From: Desulfovibrionaceae bacterium | Lineage (GTDB): Bacteria > Desulfobacterota > Desulfovibrionia > Desulfovibrionales > Desulfovibrionaceae | DNA: 64,000 nt | Reading direction: 5' to 3' | Assembly: GCA_015709315.1 (NCBI GenBank) | Contig: JACCQI010000010.1 | Coordinates: forward strand, 1 to 64,000 | Shown: positions 35,485 through 44,193 of the stretch, piece by piece | Layout of the letters: each line of letters starts with the position of its first letter | Numbering within the stretch: the first letter of the stretch is position 1 | Notes under the pieces: generated by a model | Told to the model about the DNA's origin: nothing | The model's database searches: none | The model's input: the letters and a program-made list of their open reading frames with translations, nothing else | Position numbers and translations under genes: made by a program

Positions 35485-36312
35485 CTACCTGAGTTCGGCC
35501 ATGTCGATGCCGTCCATGTCCGTGAAGGTCTGGTTCTCGCCCGCCATGCCCCAGATGAAGGTGTAGGCGCCGGTGCCGACGCCCGCGTGCAGGGACCAAC
35601 TGGGGGAGAGCACCGCTTCGCCTTCCCGGACAACGATGTGCCGGGTCTCGGATGCCTCGCCCATGAGGTGGAAGACCACGTTTTGGGGGTCCATGTCGAA
35701 GTAGATGTATGCCTCCATGCGGCGCTGGTGGGAGTGGGGCGGCATGGTGTTCCAGACGCAGCCCGTTTCCAGGGTGGTCATGCCCATGACCAGCTGGCAG
35801 CTCTTGACGCCGTCGGGATGGATGTACTTGCGGATGGTCCGCTTGTTGCTGTTTTCCATTTCGCCCAGGGTGACCGGCGCGGCATCGGCGAACGAGATGT
35901 GGGTGGTGGGGTAGGCGGTGTGCGCCGGGGCGGACAGGATGTAGAACCGTGCCGGGGCGTCGGCGTCGGCGCTCTCGAAGACGATGTCTTTGGACCCCAT
36001 GCCGATGAACAGGCCGTCGCGCGGGGCCATGTCGTAGCGGGTCCCGTCCACGGTGACCGCACCGGGGCCGCCGATGTTGATGACGCCCATTTCGCGGCGT
36101 TCGAGCAGGTACTCGGCGCCGATGATCCTGGGGTCGGCCTCCAGGGCGCAGGGCGCGGTCGGCTTGGCACCGGCCACGATGAGCCGGTCGTAGAACGAGT
36201 AGACCATGACGGGTTCCCCGGCGAACAGGTTCTGGATCAGAAAATGTTCGCGGAGTTCTTCCGTGTCCATTGCGGCTGCATGATCGGGATGTACTGCGTG
36301 GCGAACTTCCAT
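35485..36312 (-). CDS. kduI: KduI, 5-keto-4-deoxyuronate isomerase
   Basis: A 275-residue cupin-fold isomerase that converts 4-deoxy-L-threo-5-hexosulose uronate (DKI) into 2,5-diketo-3-deoxygluconate. The zinc-binding stretch NTMPPHSHQRRMEAYIYFDMD (given here in part: MPPHSHQRRMEAY) lies near residue 193, and the late LHAGVGTGAYTFIWGM segment contains another conserved His. It matches E. coli KduI closely in length and layout (family about 278). It follows the TRAP transporter genes. Confidence 0.94.
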   Translation of the reverse strand: MEVRHAVHPDHAAAMDTEELREHFLIQNLFAGEPVMVYSFYDRLIVAGAKPTAPCALEADPRIIGAEYLLERREMGVINIGGPGAVTVDGTRYDMAPRDGLFIGMGSKDIVFESADADAPARFYILSAPAHTAYPTTHISFADAAPVTLGEMENSNKRTIRKYIHPDGVKSCQLVMGMTTLETGCVWNTMPPHSHQRRMEAYIYFDMDPQNVVFHLMGEASETRHIVVREGEAVLSPSWSLHAGVGTGAYTFIWGMAGENQTFTDMDGIDMAELR

Positions 36313-36358
36313 TGTATGACTCCTTGGATGTTTAATGTATGTTAAGGCAATTATTGGT

Positions 36359-37633
36359 TCAGTAGAAAATAGACGGCAGCCACAGCGTGACCTGCGGGAT
36401 GAACGTGATCATCAACAGGACGATCACGTTGGCCAGCAGGAACGGCGCGGCCGCCGTGAATATGGTGCCTATGCCGAGCTTGCTTATGGCCGAGGCCACG
36501 TTCAGGCACATGCCCACCGGGGGCGTGACCAGGCCCACGGCCAGCCCGGAGATGAGCAGCACGCCGAACTGGATGCCGTCCACGCCCATGGCCCTGGCCG
36601 CGGGCAGGAAGACCGGGGTGAGCAGCAGGATGGCCGGGCTGACGTCCACGAACGTGCCGGTGACGATGATGATGATGTCGAGCACCAGCAGCATGAGCAG
36701 GGTGGGCATGTCCAGCCCGGCGACGAAGGCGGCCACGGTCTGGGGAATCCTCTCCAGGGCGAGAATCCAGATGTAGAGCTGCGACAGGGCGATGATTATC
36801 ATCACCGTGGAGCTGGTCAGGATGGCGCTCTTGAGGAGTCCCGGCACCTTTTTCATGTCCAGCTCGCGGATGACGAACGCGCCCACGAGAAAGGCGTAGA
36901 GCGCGCCCATTCCGGCGGATTCGGTGGCCGTGGCCACGCCGAAGACCACCGCGCCCACCACGAACACGGGCATGATGATGGCCAGGATGGACTGCCGGGT
37001 CCGCTGCACGACCAGGGCTCGGGTCAGCTTGAGGTCTTCCTTGGGATACCGCTTGATGTGGGAGTAGATGAGCGTGATGGCCAGCATGAGCACGCCGATG
37101 AGCACGCCGGGAATGAGGCTGCCCATGAACAACTGGCCCACGGATTCCTCGCTGACCAGGGCGTAGATGATCATCGGCACGCTGGGCGGGATGATCATGC
37201 CCATGGTGGACGAGGCCACGGTGATGCCGCTGGAGAATTGCGGGGTGTAGCCCTTCTTGACCATCTCCGGGATGAGCACCGCGCCCACAGAGGCCGTGTC
37301 CGAGACCGAGGACCCGGAGATGCCGCCGAAGATCATGCTGGCCAGGACGTTGACCGCTCCGAGTCCGCCCCGGAACTTGCCCACGAACAGCATGGAAAAG
37401 TTGATCAAGCGCGTGGTCACGCCGCCCGAGTTCATGAACAGCCCCATGAGGATGAACAGGGGGAGCGCGATCATGGCGTAGGAGTCCATGCCCGCGAACA
37501 GCCGCTGGGGCAGGACCGTCAGCAGCTCCGGGTGGACGATGAGGAAATAGAGAAACCCGGAGATGCCGAGCGAGTAGGCGATGGGCACGCCGAGCAGCAG
37601 GCAGGCGGCGAGGCTGCAAAGAAGAATCAGCAT
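36359..37633 (-). CDS. dctM: TRAP transporter large permease (DctM family)
   Basis: A 424-residue membrane protein of about 12 helices, the large subunit of a TRAP secondary transporter. Family segments include GLFMNSGG (near 60), GGISGSSVSDTASVG (near 122), and a late LAVGLVTPPVGMCLN. Its start overlaps the end of dctQ by 7 bp. With DctP and DctQ it should import a uronate using the sodium gradient. The context of kdu genes, not the protein sequence, indicates the substrate. Confidence 0.93.
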   Translation of the reverse strand: MLILLCSLAACLLLGVPIAYSLGISGFLYFLIVHPELLTVLPQRLFAGMDSYAMIALPLFILMGLFMNSGGVTTRLINFSMLFVGKFRGGLGAVNVLASMIFGGISGSSVSDTASVGAVLIPEMVKKGYTPQFSSGITVASSTMGMIIPPSVPMIIYALVSEESVGQLFMGSLIPGVLIGVLMLAITLIYSHIKRYPKEDLKLTRALVVQRTRQSILAIIMPVFVVGAVVFGVATATESAGMGALYAFLVGAFVIRELDMKKVPGLLKSAILTSSTVMIIIALSQLYIWILALERIPQTVAAFVAGLDMPTLLMLLVLDIIIIVTGTFVDVSPAILLLTPVFLPAARAMGVDGIQFGVLLISGLAVGLVTPPVGMCLNVASAISKLGIGTIFTAAAPFLLANVIVLLMITFIPQVTLWLPSIFY

Positions 37634-38127
37634 GTGATGTTACCCCCTTCGGGATCGTCGCAGGCGGCAATACGGATCATGTGGAGCAGGCAGAACAGGC
37701 AGGCCAGTCCGCATCCCAGCGGGATGATGACCTGGACGATCCACATGGGCAGGCGCATGACCGGGGACTCGAACCCTCCGGCCGAGGCGATCCAGGGCAG
37801 GCTGAACCAGCCCATCACGGCGTTGATCATGAAGACCAGCAGGCAGCCCGTGAAATCCAGGATCTTGCGAAGGCCGCCCCGGGTCATGTCCTTGAGGAAG
37901 CTGATCTTGATGTGCGACCCGTTGCTCACCGCGGCCGCCGCCCCGAGGGAGGTGGTGTAGATGAACAGGAAATTCATGGCTTCGCTGCCCCAGATGAGTG
38001 AGGAATTGAACCCGTATCGGAGCACGACCAGGGTTACGGTCAGGCACAGTATGCAGAAGAAAAACAGGGTGATGGCGGCTTCCAGCGCCTTCCTGGTCCA
38101 CTCTTCGATGAATTCGATCCACGTCAT
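37627..38127 (-). CDS. dctQ: TRAP transporter small permease (DctQ family)
   Basis: A 166-residue protein with four hydrophobic helices, typical of the small TRAP permease. Landmarks are RYGFNSSLIWGSEAMNFLF (about 38-56) and GSHIKISFL (about 70). I start at ATG 38127 (MTWIEFIEEW); the frame is open to 38181 but the extra residues do not look translated. It lies between dctP and dctM. Confidence 0.88.
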   Translation of the reverse strand: MTWIEFIEEWTRKALEAAITLFFFCILCLTVTLVVLRYGFNSSLIWGSEAMNFLFIYTTSLGAAAAVSNGSHIKISFLKDMTRGGLRKILDFTGCLLVFMINAVMGWFSLPWIASAGGFESPVMRLPMWIVQVIIPLGCGLACLFCLLHMIRIAACDDPEGGNITC

Positions 38128-38208
38128 GGAACTCGTCCCCCGGCAGGAGTTCGCGGCGGTCGCGGAAAGGTTTCTCCCCACGACCGCCGATGTGTTCTTG
38201 GGCGTCGG

Positions 38209-39201
38209 CTACTGGGCGATTTCCTGGGCGCGATTGATATCGTCCCAGGTGAAGTCGCCCTGGTCAACGTAGTACTGCCAGACAGGCTTCACGGCTTCGA
38301 CGAATTCCTTGTACGCGGCATCGTCGAGGACATTCACTTCGAGCTTGGTCTTGAGGGTCTCGAAGTAGCCGTCTTCGGAGGCCAGCCAGATCTTGTTGCT
38401 GTAGTTCATGGTGTCCACGGCCACTTCGTCGAAGACATTCCGCAGGTCGGCGGGAAGGCCCTGGTACCAGGCGGGGTTGACGTAGAACGGGTCGGGATGG
38501 ACCTGCCAGTTCAGGACGGACAGGTACTTCTGCACCTCATAGAACTTCATGTCCACGCAGTTGGAGAACGGGTTTTCCTGGCCGTCCACGACGCCGGTCT
38601 TCAGGGCCATGTAGACTTCGGTGTAGGGAACCTGCTGCGGGTTGGCGCCCAGCTCCTTGAAGGTGCGGATGGTCACGTCGATGGGAGGCGTGCGCAGTTT
38701 GAGGCCCTTGAGGTCGGCCACGGACTTGATGGGCCGGACCTTGTTGGTGGGCTGGCGCATGCCGCCCGCCACGCCGGTGGCCGGGATGTAGAAGCCGTTC
38801 GCCATGGCGCCCTTGTTGATTTCCTGGCCCAGGTCGGAGTTCATGACCTTCACCACCTGGTCGGCGTTGGCGAACATGAAGGGCAGGGTGTACATCAGGT
38901 ACTTCTTGTTGGCGCGCTCGAACAGGCCGCCGCGGCAGCCCTGGAGATTGCCGAGTTTGACCATTTCCAGGACCTCGGATTCCTTGCCCAGGGTGCCGGA
39001 GAAATACAGCTCCACCTGGATATTGCCGCCGGAACGCTGTTCGAGCTGCTCCTTGAAATAGACCATGGATTTGCTGCGCGGATGGTTTTCGGACTGGGTG
39101 TTGGCGTACTTGAACGTGTAGTCCGCGGCGGACGCGGTAATCGCCATGGCCGGGATTGCCAGTGCAAAGACCAGTACTGCAATCATCAAACGTCTGAACA
39201 T
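38209..39201 (-). CDS. dctP: TRAP transporter substrate-binding protein (DctP family)
   Basis: A 330-residue periplasmic protein with a signal peptide (about residues 1-26, ending TASA). The mature part shows the DctP family pattern: YTFKYANTQSENHPRS at the start, YFSGTLGKESEVLEMVKLG near 70, and GLKLRTPP near 155, where the conserved Arg that binds carboxylates lies. I start at ATG 39201 with GGAGGG upstream. It delivers an acid sugar to DctQM. A palindrome in the spacer upstream (39310-39324) probably controls it. Confidence 0.92.
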   Translation of the reverse strand: MFRRLMIAVLVFALAIPAMAITASAADYTFKYANTQSENHPRSKSMVYFKEQLEQRSGGNIQVELYFSGTLGKESEVLEMVKLGNLQGCRGGLFERANKKYLMYTLPFMFANADQVVKVMNSDLGQEINKGAMANGFYIPATGVAGGMRQPTNKVRPIKSVADLKGLKLRTPPIDVTIRTFKELGANPQQVPYTEVYMALKTGVVDGQENPFSNCVDMKFYEVQKYLSVLNWQVHPDPFYVNPAWYQGLPADLRNVFDEVAVDTMNYSNKIWLASEDGYFETLKTKLEVNVLDDAAYKEFVEAVKPVWQYYVDQGDFTWDDINRAQEIAQ

Positions 39202-39309
39202 GTTGGTACCCTCCTTCGAACGGGAAAGTTGTTTGTCGGCACCTGCGTGGCGGCAACTGCCGGTTGGACCGCGACGGGACCCATCCTCCCTACGTCCCGT
39301 CATAACAAT

Positions 39310-39324
39310 TTCCATAATATGAAA
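39310..39324. promoter_or_regulatory. Candidate KdgR operator before dctP
   Basis: TTCCATAATATGAAA differs by one base from the palindrome upstream of kdgK at 40420. It sits between kdgK and dctP, in front of the transporter genes. Confidence 0.6.
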
Positions 39325-39348
39325 CCCTTTTCACAAAATGACCCCGAA

Positions 39349-40299
39349 TCAGCGGTCTTCGGGGTCCATATGTGAGAGAACATCCTGTTTCATGGGTATG
39401 GGCGTCACGCAGCCGATACCCGTCGTGCTCAAGCCCGCCGCGACCACCGCGAATCCGGCGCTCCAGGCGGCCGTGCGGCCTTCCATGTACGCGGCCGCGA
39501 ACGCCCCGGCAAAGGTGTCGCCCGCGCCGGAACAGTCCACGGCGTTGACCCGCAGGGGCGGGATGTGCGTCATGTCGTCCCTTGTGGCGAGCAACGCACC
39601 GTGGATTCCCAACTTCAGTATCACGATTCCGGCTCCGAGTTCGAGATATTTTCGTGCGGCGTCCTCTGGATCGGCGGGGCCGAAAAGCATTTCGGTCTCC
39701 TCCATGCTGGGGAAGACGATGTCGGCCCGCGAAACGGACTCCCTGATCACGTCCGTGGCGCGCTGCATGGGCCAGAGCGCGGGCCGGTAATTGGGGTCGT
39801 AGGAGATGAGCGTTTGCCCCCGCCGGGCCATGTCCATGGCCGCGAAGGCCGTGTCGCAGGCGGACTCGGAGATGCCCTGGGTCACGCCGGTCACATGGAG
39901 CAGGCGCGCGTCCTGGATGGCCTTTTCGGGCAGCAGTGCGGGCGTCATGCGGGCGGCGGCGGACCCGGCCCGGTAATAGGTGAACTGGTGGCTTCCCCTG
40001 GAGCGGGAGATGAAATAGATGCCCGTGGGGCCTTCCCCGGACCGCTTCACCAGCCGGACGTCCACGCCTTCGGCTTTCCACATGTTCAGGAAGGCGTCGC
40101 CGAAGGGGTCGTTGCCCACCTGGGTCAGCATGGCCACGTTGCCGCCCGCCCGGCGCGCCGCGATGGCGAAGTTGGAGGCGTCGCCGCCGAAGCCGGTGAT
40201 GAAGGAGGAGACCGTATCGAGGCGGCCTTCCTCGGTGGCCGACAGTTCGATGAGCGGTTCGCCCAGCGAAATGATTGTATTGCTGTTTGCTGAAGCCAT
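39349..40299 (-). CDS. kdgK: 2-keto-3-deoxygluconate kinase (PfkB family)
   Basis: A 316-residue ribokinase-family sugar kinase. The N-terminal GGDASNFAIAARRAGG motif (about 35-50) and the C-terminal PfkB signature with the catalytic Asp, DCSGAGDTFAGAFAAAY (about 247-263), are clear. Context assigns KDG as the substrate: it would make KDPG for the Eda aldolase of the same locus. No strong Shine-Dalgarno site precedes the ATG. The gene has its own palindromic control site upstream and is 148 bp ahead of dctP. Confidence 0.87.
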   Translation of the reverse strand: MASANSNTIISLGEPLIELSATEEGRLDTVSSFITGFGGDASNFAIAARRAGGNVAMLTQVGNDPFGDAFLNMWKAEGVDVRLVKRSGEGPTGIYFISRSRGSHQFTYYRAGSAAARMTPALLPEKAIQDARLLHVTGVTQGISESACDTAFAAMDMARRGQTLISYDPNYRPALWPMQRATDVIRESVSRADIVFPSMEETEMLFGPADPEDAARKYLELGAGIVILKLGIHGALLATRDDMTHIPPLRVNAVDCSGAGDTFAGAFAAAYMEGRTAAWSAGFAVVAAGLSTTGIGCVTPIPMKQDVLSHMDPEDR

Positions 40300-40419
40300 G
40301 TTCGTCGCGGGTTGAGGTTGTTTCGTCCCGGCCGTGCGGATGGGCCGGGGCGAATCATTGCCTCACGTTAGGCGGCTGGTTTCAAAATCGTCAACGGAAT
40401 TTCAATATTCAGATTACAT

Positions 40420-40434
40420 TTTCATAATATGAAA
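40420..40434. promoter_or_regulatory. Candidate KdgR operator before kdgK
   Basis: TTTCATAATATGAAA is a nearly perfect palindrome about 120 bases upstream of the kdgK start. It repeats, with one change, at 39310-39324. The shared site suggests one regulator, most likely the IclR protein of the same locus. Confidence 0.6.
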
Positions 40435-40501
40435 TAATCGGATTCCGCCAGAGGAGGGCGACGCCGTCCGGAGGCGGCGGACAGGGGGGCGCTATGGCGT
40501 G

Positions 40502-40530
40502 AAAAAGGGCCGGGTACGAATACCCGGCCC
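40502..40530 (-). terminator. Intrinsic terminator of the nrdD operon
   Basis: A 10-bp perfect stem (GGGCCGGGTA with TACCCGGCCC, 4-base loop) is followed on the minus strand by five T residues. It lies 10 bases past the small gene downstream of nrdD. Confidence 0.88.
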
Positions 40531-40539
40531 CGTAGTGCG

Positions 40540-40764
40540 TCATTCTTCGGCGTTAAGGACGATCTCGCCGATGGCCCGGAGCGATTTGCCCCGGTCCTGG
40601 GCGACCTTCTTCCATTTCCTCTTTTCCTTTTTCAGGGCCTCGATGGTGTGCAGCAGGTTCTGGATGGTCTGCGCCGGGTAGCCGTGGGTGCCGCGGCCGC
40701 CTTGGCGCAGCTGCTCGTCGTTGTGCTGCCGGATGGAGGCGATCTGATTGGCGTCGAGGATCAT
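40540..40764 (-). CDS. Small protein downstream of nrdD, unknown function
   Basis: A 74-residue, charged, probably helical protein (two predicted helices; the second is very basic, KKEKRKWKKVAQ). I do not recognise a family. It begins 12 bp after the nrdD stop and ends just before the operon terminator, so it is co-transcribed with nrdD and under the same cobalamin riboswitch. It is far too short, and lacks the cysteines, to be the NrdG activase. Confidence 0.6.
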   Translation of the reverse strand: MILDANQIASIRQHNDEQLRQGGRGTHGYPAQTIQNLLHTIEALKKEKRKWKKVAQDRGKSLRAIGEIVLNAEE

Positions 40765-40776
40765 GGCCGTTTTGTC

Positions 40777-42840
40777 CTAGGCCGTTTGGCAGAAGGATTC
40801 CCGGGCGTATTCGAGGCGGTCCCTGTACTCCTGCTGCTTGCCCTTGTTCCAGCGGCCCACCGGGCGGTAGTAGCCCACCACGCGGGTGTAGACCTCGGTT
40901 TCCTTGTTGCAGGTCGGGCAGTTGAAGTGCTCGCCGTACAGATAGCCGTGGTCCTCGCACACGGAGAAGGTGGGCGTGACCGAGATGTAGGGGATCTTGG
41001 TCTTGCTCATGGCCTTGAGCAGGAAGCTCTTGACGCTCTCCTCGTCCGGGGCGGCCTCGCCCAGGAAGGTGTGGAAGACCGTGCCGCCGTTGTACAGGGT
41101 CTGGAGGTCGTTCTGGTGCTCCAATGCGAAGAACACGTCCGAGGAAACGCCCACGGGCAGCAGGGTGGAGTTGGTGTAGTAGGGGGTCTCGTCGCCCGAG
41201 GTGTGGATGTCCGAGTACAAATCCTTGTCGATTTTGGCCAGGCGGTAGCAGGTGCCCTCGCCGGGCGTGGCCTCCAGGTTGTACAGGTTGCCGGTCTCCT
41301 CCTGGAAACGGACCACCAGGCGGCGCAGGTGGTTGAGCACGCGCTGCATGAGCCGGGTGCCGCCCGGGGTCTCGATGCCCTTGCCCAGCAGGTTCATGCA
41401 CGCCTCATGGCCGCCGATCAGCCCGATGGTGGAGAAATGGCCCTTGAAGCCGTTCTTCAGGTAGCGGCGGGAGAAGGGGAACATGCCCGCATCCAGGTTC
41501 TGTTCCACCACCTTGCGCTTGAATTCCAGCGACTGGCTGGCCAGCTCGGCGTACTCGGTGACCAGGTCGATGAAGTCGTCCTCGTTGTGGGCCAGGTAGG
41601 CGAACTTGGGCAGGTTCAGGGTGACCACGCCGATGGAGCCGGTCAGGTCGCCCGCGCCGAACAGGCCGCCGGTCTTCTTGCGGATTTCCCGCAGGTCCAT
41701 CTGCAGCCGGCAGCACATGGAACGCACGTCCTCGGGATTGAGGTCCGAGTTGATGAAGTTCTGGAAGTAGGGCGCGCCGTACTTGGCGGTCATCCTGAGC
41801 AGGAGCCCCGCCTCCTCGGTGTCCCAGGGGAAGTCCTTGGTCACGTTGTAGGTGGGGATGGGGAAGGAGAATATGCGGCCGTCCGCATCGCCTTCGAGCA
41901 TGACCTCCAGGAAGGCCCGGTTGATCATGGCCATTTCCTCGGCATATTCGCCGTAGGTGGAGTCCTGGAGCTTGCCGCCGATGATGACCGCCTCCTTGGC
42001 GATGTGCGCGGGCGGCACGAAATCGAAGGTGAAGTTGGTGAACGGGCTTTGTCCGCCCCAGCGCGACGTGGCGTTGAGGTTGTGCAGAAGTTTCTGGATC
42101 TGCTGCTTGACGTTTTCGTAGTCCAGCCCGTCGTTGCGGATGAACGGGGCCAGGTAGGTGTCCACGTTGTTGAACGCCTGGGCTCCGGCCCATTCGTTTT
42201 GCAGGGTGCCGAGGAAGTTGACCATCTGGCCGCAGGCCGCGTCAAAGTGCTTGGCCGGGGTGGACGAGCACCTGTCGCGCAGGTTGAATCCTTCCAGCAG
42301 CAGGTCGCGCAGGGACCAGCCCGAGCAGTATCCGGCCAGCCCGAAGGAGAGGTCGTGGAGGTGGAAATAGCCGTGGGTGTGCGCCAGCCGCACTTCCTCG
42401 GGGTATTTTTCCAGCATGTACCGCGCCTGGACCGAACCGGCCATGTGCAGGATCAGACCCTGGTAGGAGTGGGTCATGTTGGAGTTTTCGTTGACGCGCC
42501 AGTCCACGTTGTCCAGGTAGCTTTCGGTCACCCCGGCGATGTCCAGGAACGCATCGTCCTGGGCGCGGAGTTCCCGCCGCTTTTCGCGGTAGATGATGTA
42601 TCGTTCGGCCACCTTGTACAGCCGGGCCTCCATGAGTACCTGCTGGACCATGTCCTGGACCTGTTCCTGTTCGGGCTGGTCGACGCCCGAGAGCTTGGTT
42701 TCGACCTTTCCGGCCAGCCGGTCGGCCAGGAGCGGGTCCTTGATGCCGCTGCTGTTGAGGGCCTTGAAAATGGCGCTGCCGATGCGTTTGGTGGACCAGG
42801 TTTCAATGCATCCGTCGCGCTTGAGAATTGTGCTGGGCAT
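40777..42840 (-). CDS. nrdD: Anaerobic ribonucleoside-triphosphate reductase (class III)
   Basis: A glycyl-radical ribonucleotide reductase of 687 residues. It begins with an ATP-cone-like region (ILKRDGCIETW). The C terminus has the zinc motif CEDHGY...CPTCNKETE and the radical-bearing segment TRVVGYYRPV, in which the Gly is the likely radical site. I start at ATG 42840 (MPSTILKR); the frame extends upstream to 43005 through the riboswitch leader but has no start signal there. The enzyme makes dNTPs without cobalamin, which explains the cobalamin riboswitch in front. No nrdG activase gene is adjacent; it must be elsewhere. Confidence 0.93.
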   Translation of the reverse strand: MPSTILKRDGCIETWSTKRIGSAIFKALNSSGIKDPLLADRLAGKVETKLSGVDQPEQEQVQDMVQQVLMEARLYKVAERYIIYREKRRELRAQDDAFLDIAGVTESYLDNVDWRVNENSNMTHSYQGLILHMAGSVQARYMLEKYPEEVRLAHTHGYFHLHDLSFGLAGYCSGWSLRDLLLEGFNLRDRCSSTPAKHFDAACGQMVNFLGTLQNEWAGAQAFNNVDTYLAPFIRNDGLDYENVKQQIQKLLHNLNATSRWGGQSPFTNFTFDFVPPAHIAKEAVIIGGKLQDSTYGEYAEEMAMINRAFLEVMLEGDADGRIFSFPIPTYNVTKDFPWDTEEAGLLLRMTAKYGAPYFQNFINSDLNPEDVRSMCCRLQMDLREIRKKTGGLFGAGDLTGSIGVVTLNLPKFAYLAHNEDDFIDLVTEYAELASQSLEFKRKVVEQNLDAGMFPFSRRYLKNGFKGHFSTIGLIGGHEACMNLLGKGIETPGGTRLMQRVLNHLRRLVVRFQEETGNLYNLEATPGEGTCYRLAKIDKDLYSDIHTSGDETPYYTNSTLLPVGVSSDVFFALEHQNDLQTLYNGGTVFHTFLGEAAPDEESVKSFLLKAMSKTKIPYISVTPTFSVCEDHGYLYGEHFNCPTCNKETEVYTRVVGYYRPVGRWNKGKQQEYRDRLEYARESFCQTA

Positions 42841-43018
42841 GTAAGTCTCTTGGCAGGCAGGGGTGCGGAAACGCCAACGGGGGTACCGTGAAGCTGAACT
42901 GCCTGCGGGTTGTCCGTGACGGCTCGTCCGGCGGGACCGGAGAGCGCGACAACCGGTGAAAGGTGTATTTCGTTCGTGTCCGGGCGCGGGTTCCGCGGGC
43001 CGCATCCGGCAGGAAACG

Positions 43019-43170
43019 CTTCAGGTAGGTCTTCTGGCTTTCCCCGCCCGGTCCGCCTTCCCGCCCGTGGGCAGTGGCGCGTGGACCGGGCCTTCATGGG
43101 GGATAACAGCGGCGGGACCGCTCCGGTTTCGCACCGGATTCCCTTTTATGGCCTCCCGGCCACCTGAAGG
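43019..43170 (-). ncRNA. Cobalamin riboswitch upstream of nrdD
   Basis: Read on the minus strand from 43170, CTTCAGG-type arms at both ends pair as the closing stem (ACCTGAAG at 43162-43169 complement with CTTCAGGT at 43020-43027). Inside are AAGGGAATCCGGTGCGAAA, the CCGGAGCGGTCCCGCCGCTGT core and, near the 3' end, AAAGCCAGAAGACCTACC. These are the conserved blocks of the B12 element (GGTGCGAAxCC, GCxCCCGCxxCTGT, GCCAGAAGACCTGCC) in the right order. It lies about 180 bases before nrdD. Confidence 0.93.
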
Positions 43171-43247
43171 ACTCTTGATGCGGACAGACTAGCCCAAGGC
43201 GGTTCCGGGCGCAAGCGCGGAGCGCAAAACGAACCCCGTTTTTCGCG

Positions 43248-44123
43248 TCACCCGTCCAGCTCGGGCAGGTCCGACACGATGTCCAGGCAGACGTCCGCGT
43301 TGTTCAGCGTGTAGAGGTGGATGCCGGGCGCTCCCAGCGCGATCAGATCCCTGATCTGCCGGCGGGCGATGGCCACGCCCTTGCGCCGGACCGCCTCGTC
43401 GCCGCCCTTGTCGTGGGCCTCCTGGAGTTCGAGGTAGAGCTTCAGCGGGATGGCGGCCCCGCACAGGGAGAGGATGCGGTTCAGGGACTGGAGGCTGACC
43501 ACCGGGAGCACGCCGGGCGCCACCGGGGCGGTCACGCCGCGCCGTCGCAGGCGGTAGACCAGGTCCTTGTACCGGCGCACGTCGAAGAGCAGTTGGGACA
43601 CGCCGAAGTCGGCCCCGGCGCGGAATTTGCGGCAGGTCCACTCCACGTCGTCCTCGATGGACGGGGACTCGGGGTGCGCGTCCGGGTAGCAGGCCACGCC
43701 GATGCCCATGTCCGGCCAGCCCCGGCGGATGAATTCCACCAGGTCCGAGGCGTGGGCGAAGTCCTTCCATATCTCTGCCGGGTCGCCGTCGGGCATGTCG
43801 CCGCGCAGGGCCAGCACGTTGTCGATGCCCGCGTCCATGAGCCGGTTCAGGTAGCTGGCGATGGAGTCCCGCTCGGCCCCCACGCAGGTCAGGTGCGACA
43901 TGGTGGCCAGGCCGAAGCGCTCATGCACCGCCGAGGCGATGTCCAGGGTGTTGTCCCTGAACCGTCCGCCCGCCCCGTAGGTGACGGACACGAACAGGGG
44001 GTCGAGTTCGGCCAGGCGGCTCACCTGGTCGAAGAAGCGGGGCCATTCGGCCCGGTCCCTGGGCGGGAAGAATTCGAGGGAGAGAAAGCGGTCGGAGCCG
44101 GATATCAGGTCGGATATCTTCAT
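43248..44123 (-). CDS. metF: Methylenetetrahydrofolate reductase
   Basis: A 291-residue TIM-barrel flavoprotein that makes 5-methyltetrahydrofolate, the methyl donor for MetE. Family landmarks are SLEFFPPRD near residue 15, FVSVTYGAGG near 44 and HLTCVGAERDSIAS near 77. It is about 70 bp downstream of metE and in the same direction, so the two form an operon supplying methionine. An inverted repeat (44145-44171) lies between them. Confidence 0.92.
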   Translation of the reverse strand: MKISDLISGSDRFLSLEFFPPRDRAEWPRFFDQVSRLAELDPLFVSVTYGAGGRFRDNTLDIASAVHERFGLATMSHLTCVGAERDSIASYLNRLMDAGIDNVLALRGDMPDGDPAEIWKDFAHASDLVEFIRRGWPDMGIGVACYPDAHPESPSIEDDVEWTCRKFRAGADFGVSQLLFDVRRYKDLVYRLRRRGVTAPVAPGVLPVVSLQSLNRILSLCGAAIPLKLYLELQEAHDKGGDEAVRRKGVAIARRQIRDLIALGAPGIHLYTLNNADVCLDIVSDLPELDG

Positions 44124-44144
44124 GGTTCATCCTTGGTTGCATGT

Positions 44145-44171
44145 CGGGCGGGCAGGAGGGGTGCCCGCCCG
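44145..44171 (-). other. Intercistronic hairpin, metE-metF
   Basis: A 10-bp perfect stem (CGGGCGGGCA with TGCCCGCCCG, 7-base loop). It has no T-run, so it probably affects mRNA stability or partial read-through rather than full termination. Confidence 0.45.
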
Positions 44172-44193
44172 GTTGTGGGGGCGGCGGGATTGC

